64,000 bases of DNA from Elmis aenea. Its lineage: Eukaryota > Arthropoda > Insecta > Coleoptera > Elmidae. The translations under genes were made by a program, and so were the position numbers. Shown here piece after piece: positions 11,901 through 26,900 of the stretch. Numbering within the stretch: position 1 is the first letter of the stretch; the number at the start of each line of letters is the position of its first letter. The notes under the pieces were generated by a model. The model saw only the letters and a list, made by a program, of their open reading frames with translations. It searched no databases and was not told the origin of the DNA. The stretch spans positions 60,891,415 to 60,955,414 of the forward strand of contig OX393578.1 of the NCBI GenBank assembly GCA_947652605.1. The letters are read 5' to 3'.

Positions 11901-14900
11901 GCCATAACTTTCGACCCATGACTTCCAATATTATTTAAGTTCACATAAAAACAAACTAAATAACCCTTCGATCTCCCTAGGGAACCCAAACTCTATAAAA
12001 CTACATAAATCAGGGAGTATTTGCAATGTATTAAACAAACCGATCACATACCCAAAACTTGGCCTTAGAATGTTTCTCTAATAGGTTTGCCAAATGAATT
12101 TAATTTCAATTTGAGATTGGTTTTACCAAATAAAACACCCCCCCCTACACATTGATAAGAGTTAACAAGAAACGATTATCAACTTAGCACGAAAATAATT
12201 AGCATGTATAAATTATCTTAATAATAATAATAATAATAATAAAGCCTTTATTTTTCTTTTCTCAGATTTAACACATAAGTATTACATATCATATCATATC
12301 ATATCATATCTATCATAAGATAGTGCATTTAACATTTAAATACAAATACGAAAATATACGAATACGAGAAGATTTGGAAAAGAAAAACCAAATGGCGCCA
12401 ATTCAGTTTGTAGTTGAAGATAAAATCTTAAACTACGTTCTGCTCTTCCATTGGAACCATTTACAATTCAGGTTTACCAAATAAACTTATGCCTAAATAT
12501 AAACTTAGCCTAAATTCTGCGATAGTACATCAAAAAGAAGATTAATTGTACAACATAATTCCAGTGCTGTTACAAAATTGATTAGAAACAATATATTCAT
12601 AATAGTAATAGATTAATTTTTACATTGCAGATTGAATAGCAGTGTATACATTTTTTGCTTGAATGAATGAATGCTTAACTGTTTAAACTCAATTGGAATT
12701 CCATTGTAAATTTTGTACAGCTGATACTGAAATGATCGCTCAAACAAAGCAGTCCTATGAGATGGTGGAGATATTAAGCTTTTATACCTAAGATTTAAAG
12801 TATGAACGTCAGTGCGGAATTTAATTTTATTGTATAAGTAAGCCGGTTGTTTTTGAGAGATCACTCTGTGACAAAGAACAGCAAGCTGTAGCTTCCTTCT
12901 GTTCGCCATGTTCAGCCATTTAAGATCAACTAGTTTGTGAGAGATATGATCGTATTTCCTGATTCCAAATATCAAACGCAAGCATGAATTTTGTACTCTC
13001 TGAATTCGATTGGATTGTTCTAGTGTTATAGATTGACCATAAATTTCACTGCAGTAATTGAAATGAGACAATACAAGAGAGTTACATAGCATCGTTTTGA
13101 TTTTAGAAGTTAAGTATTGTCTGTGAGGAAAAATTAATTTGAGGTTTAAGAAACTTTTCTTAATATAATTATTTACTTGCGTTTGATATCTGAACGTGTT
13201 GCTCAAAACTAAACCTAAATTCCGAGCTTCCTGTTTAATTGGAATAGAAATGTCACCAATACGAACATCAATATGATCCTTCAAATAATTGATTTTATTA
13301 ACCTTACCAAATAGAAGTACGACAGATTTATTGGGATTAGTTATAAGATTGTGTTTTTTTGAAATTGCATTTATGGAATCAAGATCTGTATTGATATTAG
13401 ATATTGCGTTATGATAATCCTTAAATGGAAAAGAATGCAATAGCTGGCAATCATCGGCAAACATTTTCATTTTACATGTTGAAACGTATTTATAAAAAGT
13501 AGAAGTGTATATGATGAACAGCAGTGGCCCTAGGATAGAGCCCTGCGGAACACCGTTGTTTACAGCTTCAAACTGAGAGAACTCCTGCAAGACTTTCACA
13601 CTTTGAAATCTGTTGGATAAATAGCTATTAAATAATTTTAGAGCCGATGATGACAATCCTATGTTTTCAAGAATAGCTAATAATACAGGGTGATTAATGG
13701 TATCAAAGGCTTTACTGTAGTCAAGTAGTGTAAGTGCTGTTATATTGTTTGAGTCAGTAGCTGATATTATTTCATCGGTGACATAGAGTAATGTCGTTGT
13801 GCAACTTCGATTAGGTCGAAAACCAGATTGAATGTCAGGTAATATGTGATTGTCATTTAGATATTTTCTTAATTGAACATTCATCACTTTTTCTAAAAGT
13901 TTTGATAAAACTGGCAAAATGCTAATAGGCCTGAAGTCTTTAAACTCGCTGGGATTCAGTACTTTTGGAACTGGTATAATTATTGATTTTTTCCAACTTT
14001 CAGGGAACATGTTAGTAGCCAAGGAAGAATTAATGATATGAGTAATGTAGGGAATCAACAGTGGACAGCATAATTTTAAAATATCTATGTTTAAGTTATC
14101 GTGTCCAGTTGCTTTACTCTTTAATTCACCTATTATTTTAAGAATATCAGCGGCATCAACCGAGGAAAATTTGAACAATTGTTGACTATCAAGGATTTTA
14201 TTGCTTTTATAAAATTCAATGAGATTATCAACATCCTGTTTGTTAGATATCGTTGGAATTGAATTTAAAAAATAATTATTGATTTCATTGGGTTTTTGGA
14301 GATGACTTGGAATACTATAATTAGGGTTACGCCCTATATTTAAGACCTTTAATTCATCCCATAACCGTTTGGAATTACCGATATCAAGTCTTTGTTGAAA
14401 AAATACCCGCTTTTCTTGTTTAATCATAAAATTGACTGAGTTCCGCAAGGTCTTATAATAGTCCCAATCAGCTGGCATTTTTGACTTTTTATATTTTTTG
14501 TAAGCTTTGTCACGTAAGTCACTAGCAAATCTAATGGTATCAGTTAACCATGGTGCTTTTCGCTTTGTTATTTTTATTATCCTTAATGGAGCATGCTCAT
14601 TTAATAATTGAATTACATTATTGTTTAAAAATTCAACTTTGTCGTTGATGTTGTTCAAATAAAATATGCATTGCCAAGGAATCATCATTAAATCATGATT
14701 AAACTTGTTGACATCAAAATATTTGAAGGCTCTAATTGTTTTATATACAGGAGCTTTTGCGGTGTTCATTAAATTTAAATCACAGAACACTAACTCGTGG
14801 TCAGCAAAGTCGTAATTACAAGCGCCAGAGGTTTGAACAATGTTAGTAGAGTTTACTAAGATAATATCAATTAGAGTTTCATTTTTCTCACTTATACGTG

Positions 14901-17900
14901 TAGGGGTTGAAATAATCTGTTCAAAATCAGTAGCATCAAGCATTGAGTTGAAATAACTAGTCTCCGGTAATTTTGTTTTGATCATATTTATATTAACATC
15001 TCCCAAACAGCATACGTTATCACACATACTAGAGGTCATTGTGAGCGATTGCTCCAATTCATCACAGAATATCTTGTAGCTTATGCTTTGCGGTCTGTAA
15101 ATACAACCAACGGCCAGAGTTTTATTGCCGGTTTTAATCTTGACCCAGACTTGTTCAATGTTATTGTTGGATAACAATTTTGTGCATTTTAGTGAATTTT
15201 TAATATATAAGCACACTCCACCACCTCTACCTACCCTATCTTGGCGAAATAATTTGTAGCCTAGTATATTGATACTTTCATCCACAATATCAGCAGTACA
15301 CCAAGTTTCGCTGATAGCTATTACATCATATGGATTTTCGTTTAAAAAAGATTTTAGTTGTGATAATTTCGGAATTAATGACCTTACATTGACATGCGCT
15401 AGCTGCATTGCAATAAGTAATAAGTAACAAAATTATATATTCAAAACAATGTAGAACAGTAGTATTTCAAGCTATCCCTGCGCACATCTGCTCCTAAATT
15501 CTCATGTCTAATAGAGATAACAACACTGGATAAATACTTAAAAATATAGATAAATTTAGAATAAAGTACAATGTGAATTAGAGGGAGATACAAAAATCAA
15601 TGTGTTAAAGTAAGGGTATTTAATTTACAGCTTAAAGATTTTAATTTATGTTGTTACAATAATTGCATTTAAATCTTCACAACAACCGATATGCCTGATA
15701 GTTTTGTCATCTAACTTTACAAGGATTTTACACTCAGAGGTCCAAACATTTTTTGAGCCAAACTTACTGACTGCTTTTTGTAGTAATTGCTGTCGATGTT
15801 TTGTTAAATCTTCGCGGATGACCACTCGCGTTCCTTTTAACAGCTTTTTATTTTTGTATATAAGTTTTTTAGTATTTCTGCTTATGAATTTAACAATTAT
15901 AGGTTTAGTTTTACCTTCTTTTCCAGGTAACCGGTGACTACAATCAATTGCTTCAACAGGAATGTCCAAGTTGAGTTTCTTTTTGCATAATTCGCTAATG
16001 ACTTTGTCCGTATCTTCATTCTTCGACTCCGGAAGCCCGAATATACGGAGGCTGTTTCGGCGGGAATACTGTTCACTTTCATCTTTATATAATAGTAGTT
16101 GGCGCTTCGTGTTATTCAGTTCTGTTTCTAGTTGTTCGACCTTTTGATCGTAACTCTGGATAATTTTCTTGAACTCGTCGGCTATACTTTCCCGTATTTT
16201 ATCCGTTAACTTATCAAAGAATGTGGATGAGCTGATCACTTTCTCTATGACTTTTTTAATGAGCACATCTTCTTCAGTAGTGGCACGCGTGGCTCTCTGG
16301 TCTGGCAGCGGCATGTTATACTTGTATGATTTTAACTTAATTTTAAATTAGCTTGCTGTAACTTCAACACGTCTACTCACAGGCTCCGCACATCGCATCT
16401 TTATGTTAATGCAAATTTAATCAGCTCTGTAGGTGTAAAATAGTAACACATATTACCGGCTTTAAAAGTTATGGCAGGATATTAAGTTATAGTAGGTAAC
16501 ACGTTTGGTTTTCAATACTTCCGAAAACCTATATTTTTAAAATTAATAAAGCGAACTTTCGCTGTTCTAATATTATCAATAATAAATTTATTTTAATAAG
16601 TGGGATGCAAAATTTATTGCAAGGATCAACAGGTGTTGTCTTTTATTTTCATACCACTGATAAAAGGTTTCAGTTATTTATTTTTAAAAGTGATTTAGTT
16701 GTTTAATATGTATATCTGTGTCTCTTGGGTTCTTGTAATGTCGTAACAACTGATAATATATCATGAGAAATTATTTAAATTATAGTGTAACATAAATTAA
16801 TCAGAATTAGTCTCTGGAACGTACAAAAACAAGTGTATTTAAAACATAGCTGTAATTTCAAATTTAATATTGAACGCACGCGGAACTACCAACTTTCTGC
16901 TTGATGCTGCAAAAAGTATTGACAATCCGGTTCAAAATAGCCGTCCTTATTTGTCACTGAATAAAAGGTACGATGCCATTTGTAACAGAACATATTGAGC
17001 GACTATAGAAAAATAACAGTATGACTTGGAATTCCACTTTAATTTATTATTATTACTACATAACTGAAAAAAAACCTTTTACTACGAGTTAATACAGATT
17101 TAATATTACATAAGATGGCTTACTTTATTTATTATGAGATCTATTCGAGCAGAAATAAGAAGACGTTTTGAGAGATTGGTGCATAAATGCAGCAATAAAT
17201 TCTTAAAGTAGAAATCAGCACCGTATCGAACAAAGTCTGGGCAAGTGGGGCCCTTGCCCCAGGCGCAAAATTTGAAGAAAGTACAGTTTCTTTGCGAGTA
17301 TTTTAAAAGCTCTATTAAATTTATTAAACCTAAAACAAAAGAGATAAGAGGCTAGGAATTATTATCTTATTCTGACTTCAAAAATATGTGGGTACAGCAT
17401 TGTTTCAAATATTCAAAATGTTGCTGTTAGTGTAAGTTCGAAAAGAGGCGGTTAATGGATTTTTGAGGGTTTCGATAGCTTTTGTGGAGGCCCTACATTG
17501 CTAGCGATGAACCTGCCAGTATAAAGATTATTTACTTTATTGACACGACTAAATGTGTATTGCTCTAAACCTTAAAAGAAAAAGATAGCTTGAACTATAA
17601 ATCACTTACAAAAAAATGTCAATTCAAACTGGATTTAAATGTTTATTTAAACTTGTTAATAATATCCGGATTTCAAACAGTATTTGTCATCGTATTTAAT
17701 ACAAAACCTGTAAAATATGTATATGTTGTTATTTGTGCATTGATTTCTGCACGCAATTTATTTCCATACTTATGTTTTGTATATAATTTGATTTTTTAAA
17801 GTTAATGAAGGTTTAGTAAATGGTTTGAATATTTTTATAAATTTATTGTTGTATATAAAACTTAGTTAAAAATGCATTTAAGAAAAAATAATCAAGGTTT

Positions 17901-20900
17901 GTCAAACTGTGGCTTTAGCTTAAACGTTTTCTGTATGAAGACCATTTTATGGTTAGTAGGAGAGTCTTAAAAAGCGTAAAATATTTATAAGACAATAGTA
18001 TAAAAAGAACATCAGAAACTCTTTTTGTTACGTTGTACAAAAGGTATTATAACTTGTACACGAATTTTACATTTACAGATTGCGTTTACACATATTTTTC
18101 CTCGCTTTTACTGTTTAATATAAATCAAGTGTCATATAAATATTACAAGAAAGACAAACAAAAAGCTCTCCATAACAGAATGGAGATATCTTGTCGCAAG
18201 TTGGCGAGAACGAGGTGTCGGGAATTATCACAAACGCGTCAATATCGCAACTGTCCGTCACTCGGAGTATTTTTGAAATGTCTAGAACATTTAAGTTATA
18301 CCGATTATCGTAGTCAATCTTTTTCAGAGGTAACAAAGGATTTGGAGGGAGTAATTAAAGAAGATGAATTAGTCTTATCACTGAAGCACATCAAACCACG
18401 CAGAAGAATGCGAGCGGTTTCGGAAACTCTTTTCGAAATCGATTTCCCATCTTCCGATCAGAAGTTTATTCTAATTCTCGACAGAGCAGCAAAAAAAGGT
18501 AAGGAATATAATTTCCCTTTAGTTTACTGAAACGGATATCTCATTTTTTTTTTTGTTAAACAGCAGATTTCTGAACGCTTTGAAGTTTTAATATATTAGT
18601 CCCTCTTAAGCCCGGCTTAGCCTTTTTGTAATCAGCCAGCAGACGTCTTCGATTCATTGGTTTTCAAGACATGCAGGCGGTAACTCTAACTGTACCAGAT
18701 ATACTTTCATTTATCAATCGTTCTTGCGAATCTAATACCGTAATAAATACATAAAAACGAAGTATTAAAAGGCAATGCGATAACAAAATTGAGATTTAAA
18801 GATCTGTGAACTAGAACTGATAGCAAATGAGTAATTTATAATTGATTTACATGCAAAAGGCTGGTCTTTATAAATTTAATCTAACTTAAAATAAATTTCC
18901 TTAAATATAAATTGTTGTGCTATTTGATATGTTTCAAATTAACGCTAAAGAACATTTCTCAGCGTATGCAAGTTACAAATATTTAGGAGCTTAATCGTCC
19001 ATTTCATTTTTATATAACATATAAAATGTTTTTCTTTGTTTAAAATTGAGCGTTTTAATTTAGTGATTGTGGAAACCGTTGAAGGCGAAAGAAATCGCAG
19101 CCAATATTTCACTGTGGATACCTTAACAGAAATGACTGCCATCCGTTCCTTAATCCTCGCTGTTAATCAAAAGCAACCCGGAGCTCATGTTACCCTCTAC
19201 ATTGACTGTACATCGCAAGGAAGATTAGCAACACCTAGGTCCATGAGAGATATGTATCTCAAAATGAATAATCCCAAAGTTGAATTGGTAAGTAAATTTT
19301 GTACCCTTTTATATAACTGAACAATGCTTTAATATATTCACCAGCAAACACATAAGTTATTGGTCTTTGATGCATAAAGAAACCCACGAACAAAAAAAAG
19401 TTTTGATAATAGAGTACAATATCTAATTTTACGGCATATTAAATTGGAGTAGATATTACCTTCAGCTTAGGGTCCAGGTAGAATGATAATATTCTAAGAA
19501 TTCTTAATCGTGTGATGTATTTGAAAACTATTTGTGAACAGTTGAGTTGATAAATGTAGTGATCGAAAAAATCGAATTATTTAAAAGAAGGTTGTAAATT
19601 TCAATGTAAATTCATTATGTACTCTGTTCGAAGAATTGGTATGTCCCTCCCAGGCCCAATAAACACTGTAGCATTTTTGCAGTGTAGTCATTTAACGATT
19701 TGTATTTGTAGAGCTTTTTTATAAGTTCAAAAGTTTTGTAATCGTCTTTATAGTTTCTAAAAATGTTAAATTCACGGCCGAAAATTACTTTTCACAGCAG
19801 TTCAAAATTTTTGAAAAGTTTCATTGTATAATTTCGCATTTTGTTGTAGCAAAAATTTAACAGTTTCGGATGTATAACTTTGCATTTCTTCTTGGCAAAA
19901 ATGGTTTGTAATGGTATTTCCATTTTCTAAAAATGTTAAAGATACTTCCTTATAAATTGCTTAATAACTGTTGTCTCAAACATTACACTTCTATTTTGGA
20001 ACTGCCTTAGAAGTGTCATAACTGGAATCATTTTTATAGTTAAAGATATGACACTCTTAGGATACGAGATCTAGCGTATTAAAAGAGTGATGGATTAATG
20101 CAAAACCTACTTAGGATTATTCATAATCAAATTCGCGCATTGAATCACTTCTAAGCAATTTGTTTTGCATTTCCACTTATAGTTTTAGGCTAATCTGCTA
20201 AAAACTGAGTCATATTCTACTGCGGTTATGTTATTAAGTTTTAGCCCACATATTCAAAAACAAGTTCTTAGATCTCGTGAAGTCGTTAGAATTTATGCAT
20301 AATTATTTAATACGTACATACACACGTGTATATTATTATGGAGTTGTCTATGATTTTTATTGACTTTGTCGTCGCCCTTGAAGCTATTTAGTTTATTCAC
20401 TATTTGTGAATGTACCATGCAGATAATACTATTTTATTCATTATACTCGTATGAAGTTGATTCAATGGTTGCTCAATGACCACAACACACACAATATATA
20501 TATAGTATTGGATTTTTATTGTTACCTTTTCTTGATGATAATTTAAATATTAGGTATTGGGTTTGTAAGGTTTAATTGAAATACTAGCTTATTAGCATGT
20601 TATCACAACGTTTCGATGCTATGGTATGGCATCTTTTTCAAGTGATTTTTTATTTAAGTTCCAAAGCTGTATATGTAAGCCCTTGCACAAGTACAAAGTT
20701 GAAATTTTGAGGTTTTTGTAATTTGATATATGTTGTTATATTAGATTAAAAAGATTAAAAAAGATTAAAAGACGATCACAAATTAACATATTAAAAACAT
20801 GGTCCAGCTGAGACCGGATGTATTGTGTACACAATACATCCGGTCAGCTTACATATACAGCTTTGGAACTTAAATAAAAAATCACTTGAAAAAGATGCCA

Positions 20901-23900
20901 TACCATAGCATCGAAACGTTGTGATAACATGCTAATAAGCTAGTATTTCAATTAAACCTTACAAACCAAATACCTAATATTTAAATTATATATATATATA
21001 TATATTTAGCCCACAAACTTTAATATACAATAGTGGTCAAAATCGTTTTCGATATTTCAAAGGATTTACACATTTTGTGGTCCCCTAAACATGTTTTTAC
21101 CATTTAAGCGAAGTTGTCTGTGTGTAGGTGTGTGTTTGTGTGTGGTGGGTTACAAGAATTTGTTTATCTAAAATTAAATTATCGATTAACTATTAATAGA
21201 TTCACTAAATGTATTGACGAACATGAAAATGGTAGAATTTTTAAAATTTAATTTTAGTTTTTATGGTGTAGCCATATTTAAGTTAATTTTTTGTAACAGA
21301 TACTTGAATGTATATAATTTCTGAAAACTGAATTAATTTAATATCAACTAAAATCATGGTCTCCTATCAGTTGAAAATAAAAATTGGTGCTAGACCCCTA
21401 CACAGATCTTTCGAACACTTTATTTGAACGAATGTTACAAAAGTGACCACATTATCAGATTTATTTCAGGTAGTGGGCTTATTTGTTGGAATTAAAGAAA
21501 AAACTATTTATTTAAGTAAGTGTAGGTCGAGTGACAGGCAGATGGACAGATATAGCGAATCTAAACTGTATGATTAAGAGTGAAACCTGAAAATAAACTT
21601 TCAGTAAGAGTCTAGAAGTATGTTTTATCTTGTTCACATAAGTTGTTTTGTAATGATTTAATATAAGCAGATAGCTTGATCTGTGTGGATTATCACAAAG
21701 GTGGGTTTTATGTATGCAAGATTTTGGCGTCAACAATACAGATCTGTGTTGCGTTACATAAAGAAAGTGTCTCAATAACACACGTAGGCTACAAGGTCTC
21801 GAGCATTACTCTGTGCATACTGTGAACAAAATGGGAAACGACTTCTCAATTAAAATTTAAAAATTGTTAGAAATTTATTACAGCTGTGGGCGAACACGCA
21901 TATTCAAATACCGAATGGAAAAAGGGAACTAGACAGTTACACCCACACCTAACCTTATGCACTTTATATACAATTCACAACGTTAAAACATTATGTGGTC
22001 TCTGTGAAGCACATTCAATTAAGATTGCAGTTGCTCGTACTCCATTCAAGTTTGCTTTGTGACGAGAAATTGTGTCGTAACTCGATTAAATGAAGAAAAT
22101 TAAAATTACAAACGCATAAATTTTAATTATTTGAGAGAGTCAAATATTAAGTTTTTGTAATCCAACAAGAAATTATTTATATCTTAAAACCGCAACATAA
22201 TTTGTTTACAGAAGGTATCAAAGTTTTTGTTACACAAATATGATACAAATTAGCATTAACTGATGTAAAGCAGGTGCTGCAACCAGGAAGAATTAACCAG
22301 CTCCATACACGTTTTTGGGGGAAAGGGTGACTTTTAGTCAAATAAAAGTACTGTATAGTGAATATCAAAAGCTATTTACAAAATCTCTTCGCTAAATAAC
22401 GAAAAGGAACATGTTTCCAACCTCCTTATTTAATAACACTTGAAAATATTACCGGTTACGATAACAGACAACTTTTGGTTTAAAAACGATGAGTACAACA
22501 TAATTTAAACTGTACCAATTTAATTTATTTAAACTGTGTCATTTATGGTCAAAATATTTCAGTTGCACACAATACAAAGTTAGTTATTTGTTCATTAGCG
22601 CTGCGAGTTAGTTAATTGTCTTGATGTTTGTGATTTCGTTGGCGCATAAATATTACCAATTTGTTTTCAGTTCTTGTTTTATCCCTGTAAATAAACATAA
22701 TTTACATCAATCAGTACAATTGGGTTTCTTTATCTTAAGCTCATAATATATATTATAAATATATAAACAATAATTTTTGGTATCTATTTCAGTACAAAGA
22801 AAAAAAATACAACTTAGAAGTTGACAAACGGCATCTAGCAGTAATTCTAAGCCGAAATAATTGCCCTGTGGATCCAGCATCGATGCTTCATTCATACAGT
22901 AGCAAAAGATCTCATTGGATCGATATAAATAATGATCAGGATCCGAACATTCAATCTGATCGTTATAATGACGATTATCCTTATCGGGGAGACGTTCCTT
23001 TAGTCTCAGATTTAACCGACAGTAAGTAAACTAGCAAAAAACCTCGCGACAAATTTCTCACATTAATTTTTTTTTTAAAGCTGCTATATTGGATGCGTTA
23101 AACAAGCTTATCGCTGCCGTAAATCATTTAAATAGTGAGATAATAAGTCAATCCAGCAAAATCGACGAACTGCGTAATATTCTCGAAAATTGTCACGCTT
23201 GCAAGGAGCCAGCGCAAATAATATTACCAACATGTGCCAACAGTCCGCCTTCCTGTTATCCTGGAGTGCAGTGCCTTGACACACCTCAAGGACCTAGATG
23301 TGGCTCCTGCCCACACGGGTATGAAGGCAACGGCTACGAGTGTAAGAGAAGAAACGACTGCGAAACGAACAATCCTTGTTTTTCCGGTAAGGATCAGCAC
23401 AATAATATAGTAAATGAGCCCTAAAGATGCGATATTATTTTGAAAATATTAGGAGTTCAGTGTCACAACACCGAGGAAGGACCTAGATGTGGATCTTGCC
23501 CAGCAGGTTACGTAGGAAATGGTTACAGCTGTAAACCTGGTCGTACATGTGGAGAAAATCCTTGCTATCCTGGGGTACGTTGCTCCGATTCGGAAGATGG
23601 CTTCCGCTGTGGATCCTGTCCATCAGGTTACGAAGGAGATGGTGAACATTGTACGAAAATAAGCGAGTGTGAAAGAAATAATCCTTGCCATCCTGGTAAG
23701 TCTAAAATTTATTAATCCTTTCTTTTTATAATATATTCATAATATAATAAAAATCACCGTTTAAACAACATGGCTTCGTGTCTAGTAGTGCATACAATTG
23801 TTCAGGGAAACAATTACCACTTATTTTAATATTAGTTATTTAAAATCGACTACAAAATTTATGCGATTTTTGCTGTGCAAAGTTTTGTGTTTTGTATTGG

Positions 23901-26900
23901 CAAACTGGAGTTAAAAACGTGATTTTTTAAATTTAATTTATTTCTTCAGCAACGACTAATTTTAAGTCCTTTTAGAACCTTGCTACAAAGTGTTAGATGT
24001 AGGCTTTTGTTTAAAGTTAAACAAAGTAATACAACAGAGCACAGATTTATCGATTTTTAAAGCTTACGTCGATGCATAGAGAACAATACACGCATTTTAA
24101 AAAACGTGCTATATTCGTCAAAACGAAACAGTATTAAGCTAACTAATTGGAATATATTCCTGTTTTCTTGGCATTTAAAATTTGTTTTTTTATTTTAAAA
24201 CTATTTTAAAAGGCGAGCTTGATTAAAAACGCAACACTAAATACAAGGCTTTTTGGAATCATAATTATTTATCTATTTACTAGCATATTGCACATTCCAG
24301 AAGATAAATTCATTATAATATTATATAATCCTTCAAATTAATGGGACACTACCAATTTTAACTTTAATATCTCAAACGAAACAGTTGTCCGCATGATTTT
24401 TAGTTACACTTTAGGTCAAAGGATAACGCCAAGGACAACTTACTGTTGTAGAAAATACTCACTCGTTAAGGCTGTACCCTTTTCACACACGCAAAACGAG
24501 TCCATATACCAGACATAGCGAACATCATAAGCAGATTTACTTTCAATATATTATAACAACGAAGACAAAAAAAGTTTTATATATCGACAGTAAAAAAAAA
24601 ATATTTCATACAGTCGCAAACCTTCGTTCTAGAGAAGTTAAAAAGCTATAACAGTAGTTAATAGAGGTAAAAGTTATTATTTTATATATTTGTGTGAGGT
24701 TTTACTTCTTTTATATTTTGTTTCACATATTTCTGCCTTATTTTGTACCATTTAATTCCTGTTTATGTTGCTATCTTTGCTTCTTCCCTCGAGATTTTTT
24801 CGGTTTTAAAAGTGAATAAAAACGAATCATTATTTTAATCTTTTGTTGATTGCAAAAGTCTTGATTTCTTAATTTTAACTCTAAGATGGCTTTCCGTATT
24901 TTTTTTTAATATTAACTTTTTTATAGATTCTTTGGTCTTTTGATCCTTCAAAACTTTTTTTATATGTTCGCGTTGTTATGACGACCAACTTTGTTTGGCT
25001 GAGAGTTCTAAGACACTTCGATTTTCTAATGTATTTCAGTTTTATTGTGAAAGTCTAGGGAATGAGATTTTTTTTTTAAATTTAGGTGTTCAGTGCCGGG
25101 ATACACCTCAAGGACCTCGATGTGGCTCGTGTCCTGCTGGATACGTCGGCAATGGATACGAATGTAGACCTGGAAGAACATGCCGCGAACGTCCTTGCTA
25201 TCAAGGAGTAGATTGCAGAGATACTGAAAATGGTTTCCAGTGTGGCTCTTGTCCTGCAGGATATGAAGGAAATGGCGAACACTGCAAGCGCCGAAATGAC
25301 TGCGAATACAACAATCCTTGTTTCCCAGGTAATGTCTTTGTCATATATTGCTCCTGGACAAAAAATTACATAAACAATTTGATGAAGGAAGTTTAATGCT
25401 ACTCAAAAAGTTGCTTAAGATATATTTTAACTTGGTACAATGAAAAAGTTTAATACGATTGTCCAAACCCATTGTTTTTTCCTTTTTTACGAATACTGTT
25501 TAGTATATTTCACGTTTTTATGCCGATTAATAATCAGTAAAAGATTTAGTAAGTTCACGAAATTTAAACTTATACTTTAGCTCTTATAATAAGGAAGATC
25601 TCTCTTGATGGAACTTGAATTTCTATGAATGTATATGTAACTGACAAAAAGTTGTTTGCTCAAACTGTTACGAGCGTATGATTTTATCAGGAGCACGATG
25701 CGTTGACACCGCTGAAGGACCTAAATGCGGTTCGTGTCCGCAAGGATATGTGGGAAATGGTTATAGCTGTCAACCAGGACGCACTTGTAGAGACCGCCCA
25801 TGTTACCCTGATGTGCGATGCACAGACACAGAAAGTGGTTTTCAATGCGGTCCTTGTCCTACAGGATACGAAGGGAATGGAGAGCATTGTAAAAAACGAA
25901 ACATTTGTAAATATAACAACCCTTGCTATGCTGGTAAGTAAATAATAGTATTTTTTATCATTAGACCAGAGTACGTCACGATTTTCACACAGAAAAGTAG
26001 AAACGGACCTTTGAAATGTTTAGTTAAATACTTATTTATTTTGTGGTGATTTTAGCTATCTCAGTTTGGTAAGAACACCTTGGTCGTTTATTACGAATAC
26101 CTAATTTCTTTCTAACATAAAACGATTTTGTTCCAAATATTAATTATAAAATTTTTACATTTAACATTCAGCTTTTTAATTTAAAAAAATTAACTTCAAC
26201 TTCAACAAAATAGTACTATGATTTTGTAGCTATACACATTTTTTGATTTTTTTTCTAATTTATTTTAAGATATTATTACTCTTAATATAAACTGCATTAA
26301 CATAAAGCAACTTTCGCTATTTTTAAACTTTTTATTTCACCACAACCACTTCTCGCTGTGCATGGCTGCGTCATTTACTGGCATACGGTTTTAGAGAGAT
26401 TTATGAGTTTCCTTCCCTTAAAATGTGTAATTTTGCGTATAACATTATTGTTCGCTTTGCTCTGAAATTGACAAAATGCCTATGCCTTGTGGCGGTTTAA
26501 AGTAGTTTAGGTAATTAAGATAAGTTTACAGTCAGTGCTAACTAAATCCGCAAACGGTGTTTAGCATATGTATGGTGGTTTTTGCGAGTGTTGATAAAAT
26601 CTTGAACGGTAATATTTTGTTAAATGTACGTATGATCCTTTAATGCAGATGAACTGAAACTTAATTCAAATTAAAAGCTTTGCAAGTTTTTTGCTGTTGT
26701 GTTCCACGCAAGACAGCTATGAAATAGAATAAGTTTCGCTTTATAATCTTTGCTAAAACGTCATAGACACTACCTCTGTTCAATTCTTTGACCAAATTAG
26801 CTAATTTATTATTTTACCATTCTTTAATGACTCCTTAGTAACCTAATTGAGAATTAATGGCACTTCTAATGCATGCTTATGATTTTTTTTTAATTACAGG

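Larger units (their letters stand above)
12219..16440 (-). mobile_element. Apparently intact non-LTR retrotransposon (LINE, CR1/L2/Jockey-like)
   Basis: A two-ORF LINE inserted antisense in intron 1 of Tsp copy 1. In minus orientation ORF1 (16314 to 15646) precedes ORF2 (15408 to 12613), and the element ends near 12219 in an (ATT)n tail after a short (GATAT)n run. Neither ORF shows a stop or frameshift. ORF2 carries endonuclease and reverse transcriptase but no RNase H, as in the CR1/L2/Jockey groups. The 5' end is uncertain (about 16400-16450), and I could not find a clear target-site duplication. Confidence 0.85.
8974..18327 (+). other. Tsp copy 1 intron 1 (9.35 kb)
   Basis: The largest intron of the window, delimited by ACAG|GTAATT and TTTTTCAG|AGG. 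It contains the tandem duplication near 9.3 kb, the LINE at 12.2-16.4 kb and a GC-richer patch at about 17235-17265 resembling a DNA-transposon end. No exon was recognised in the remainder. Confidence 0.7.

Noticed and set aside
17590..17799. 69-codon hydrophobic open frame
   Set aside because: Low complexity, intronic, no splice sites and no similarity recognised.
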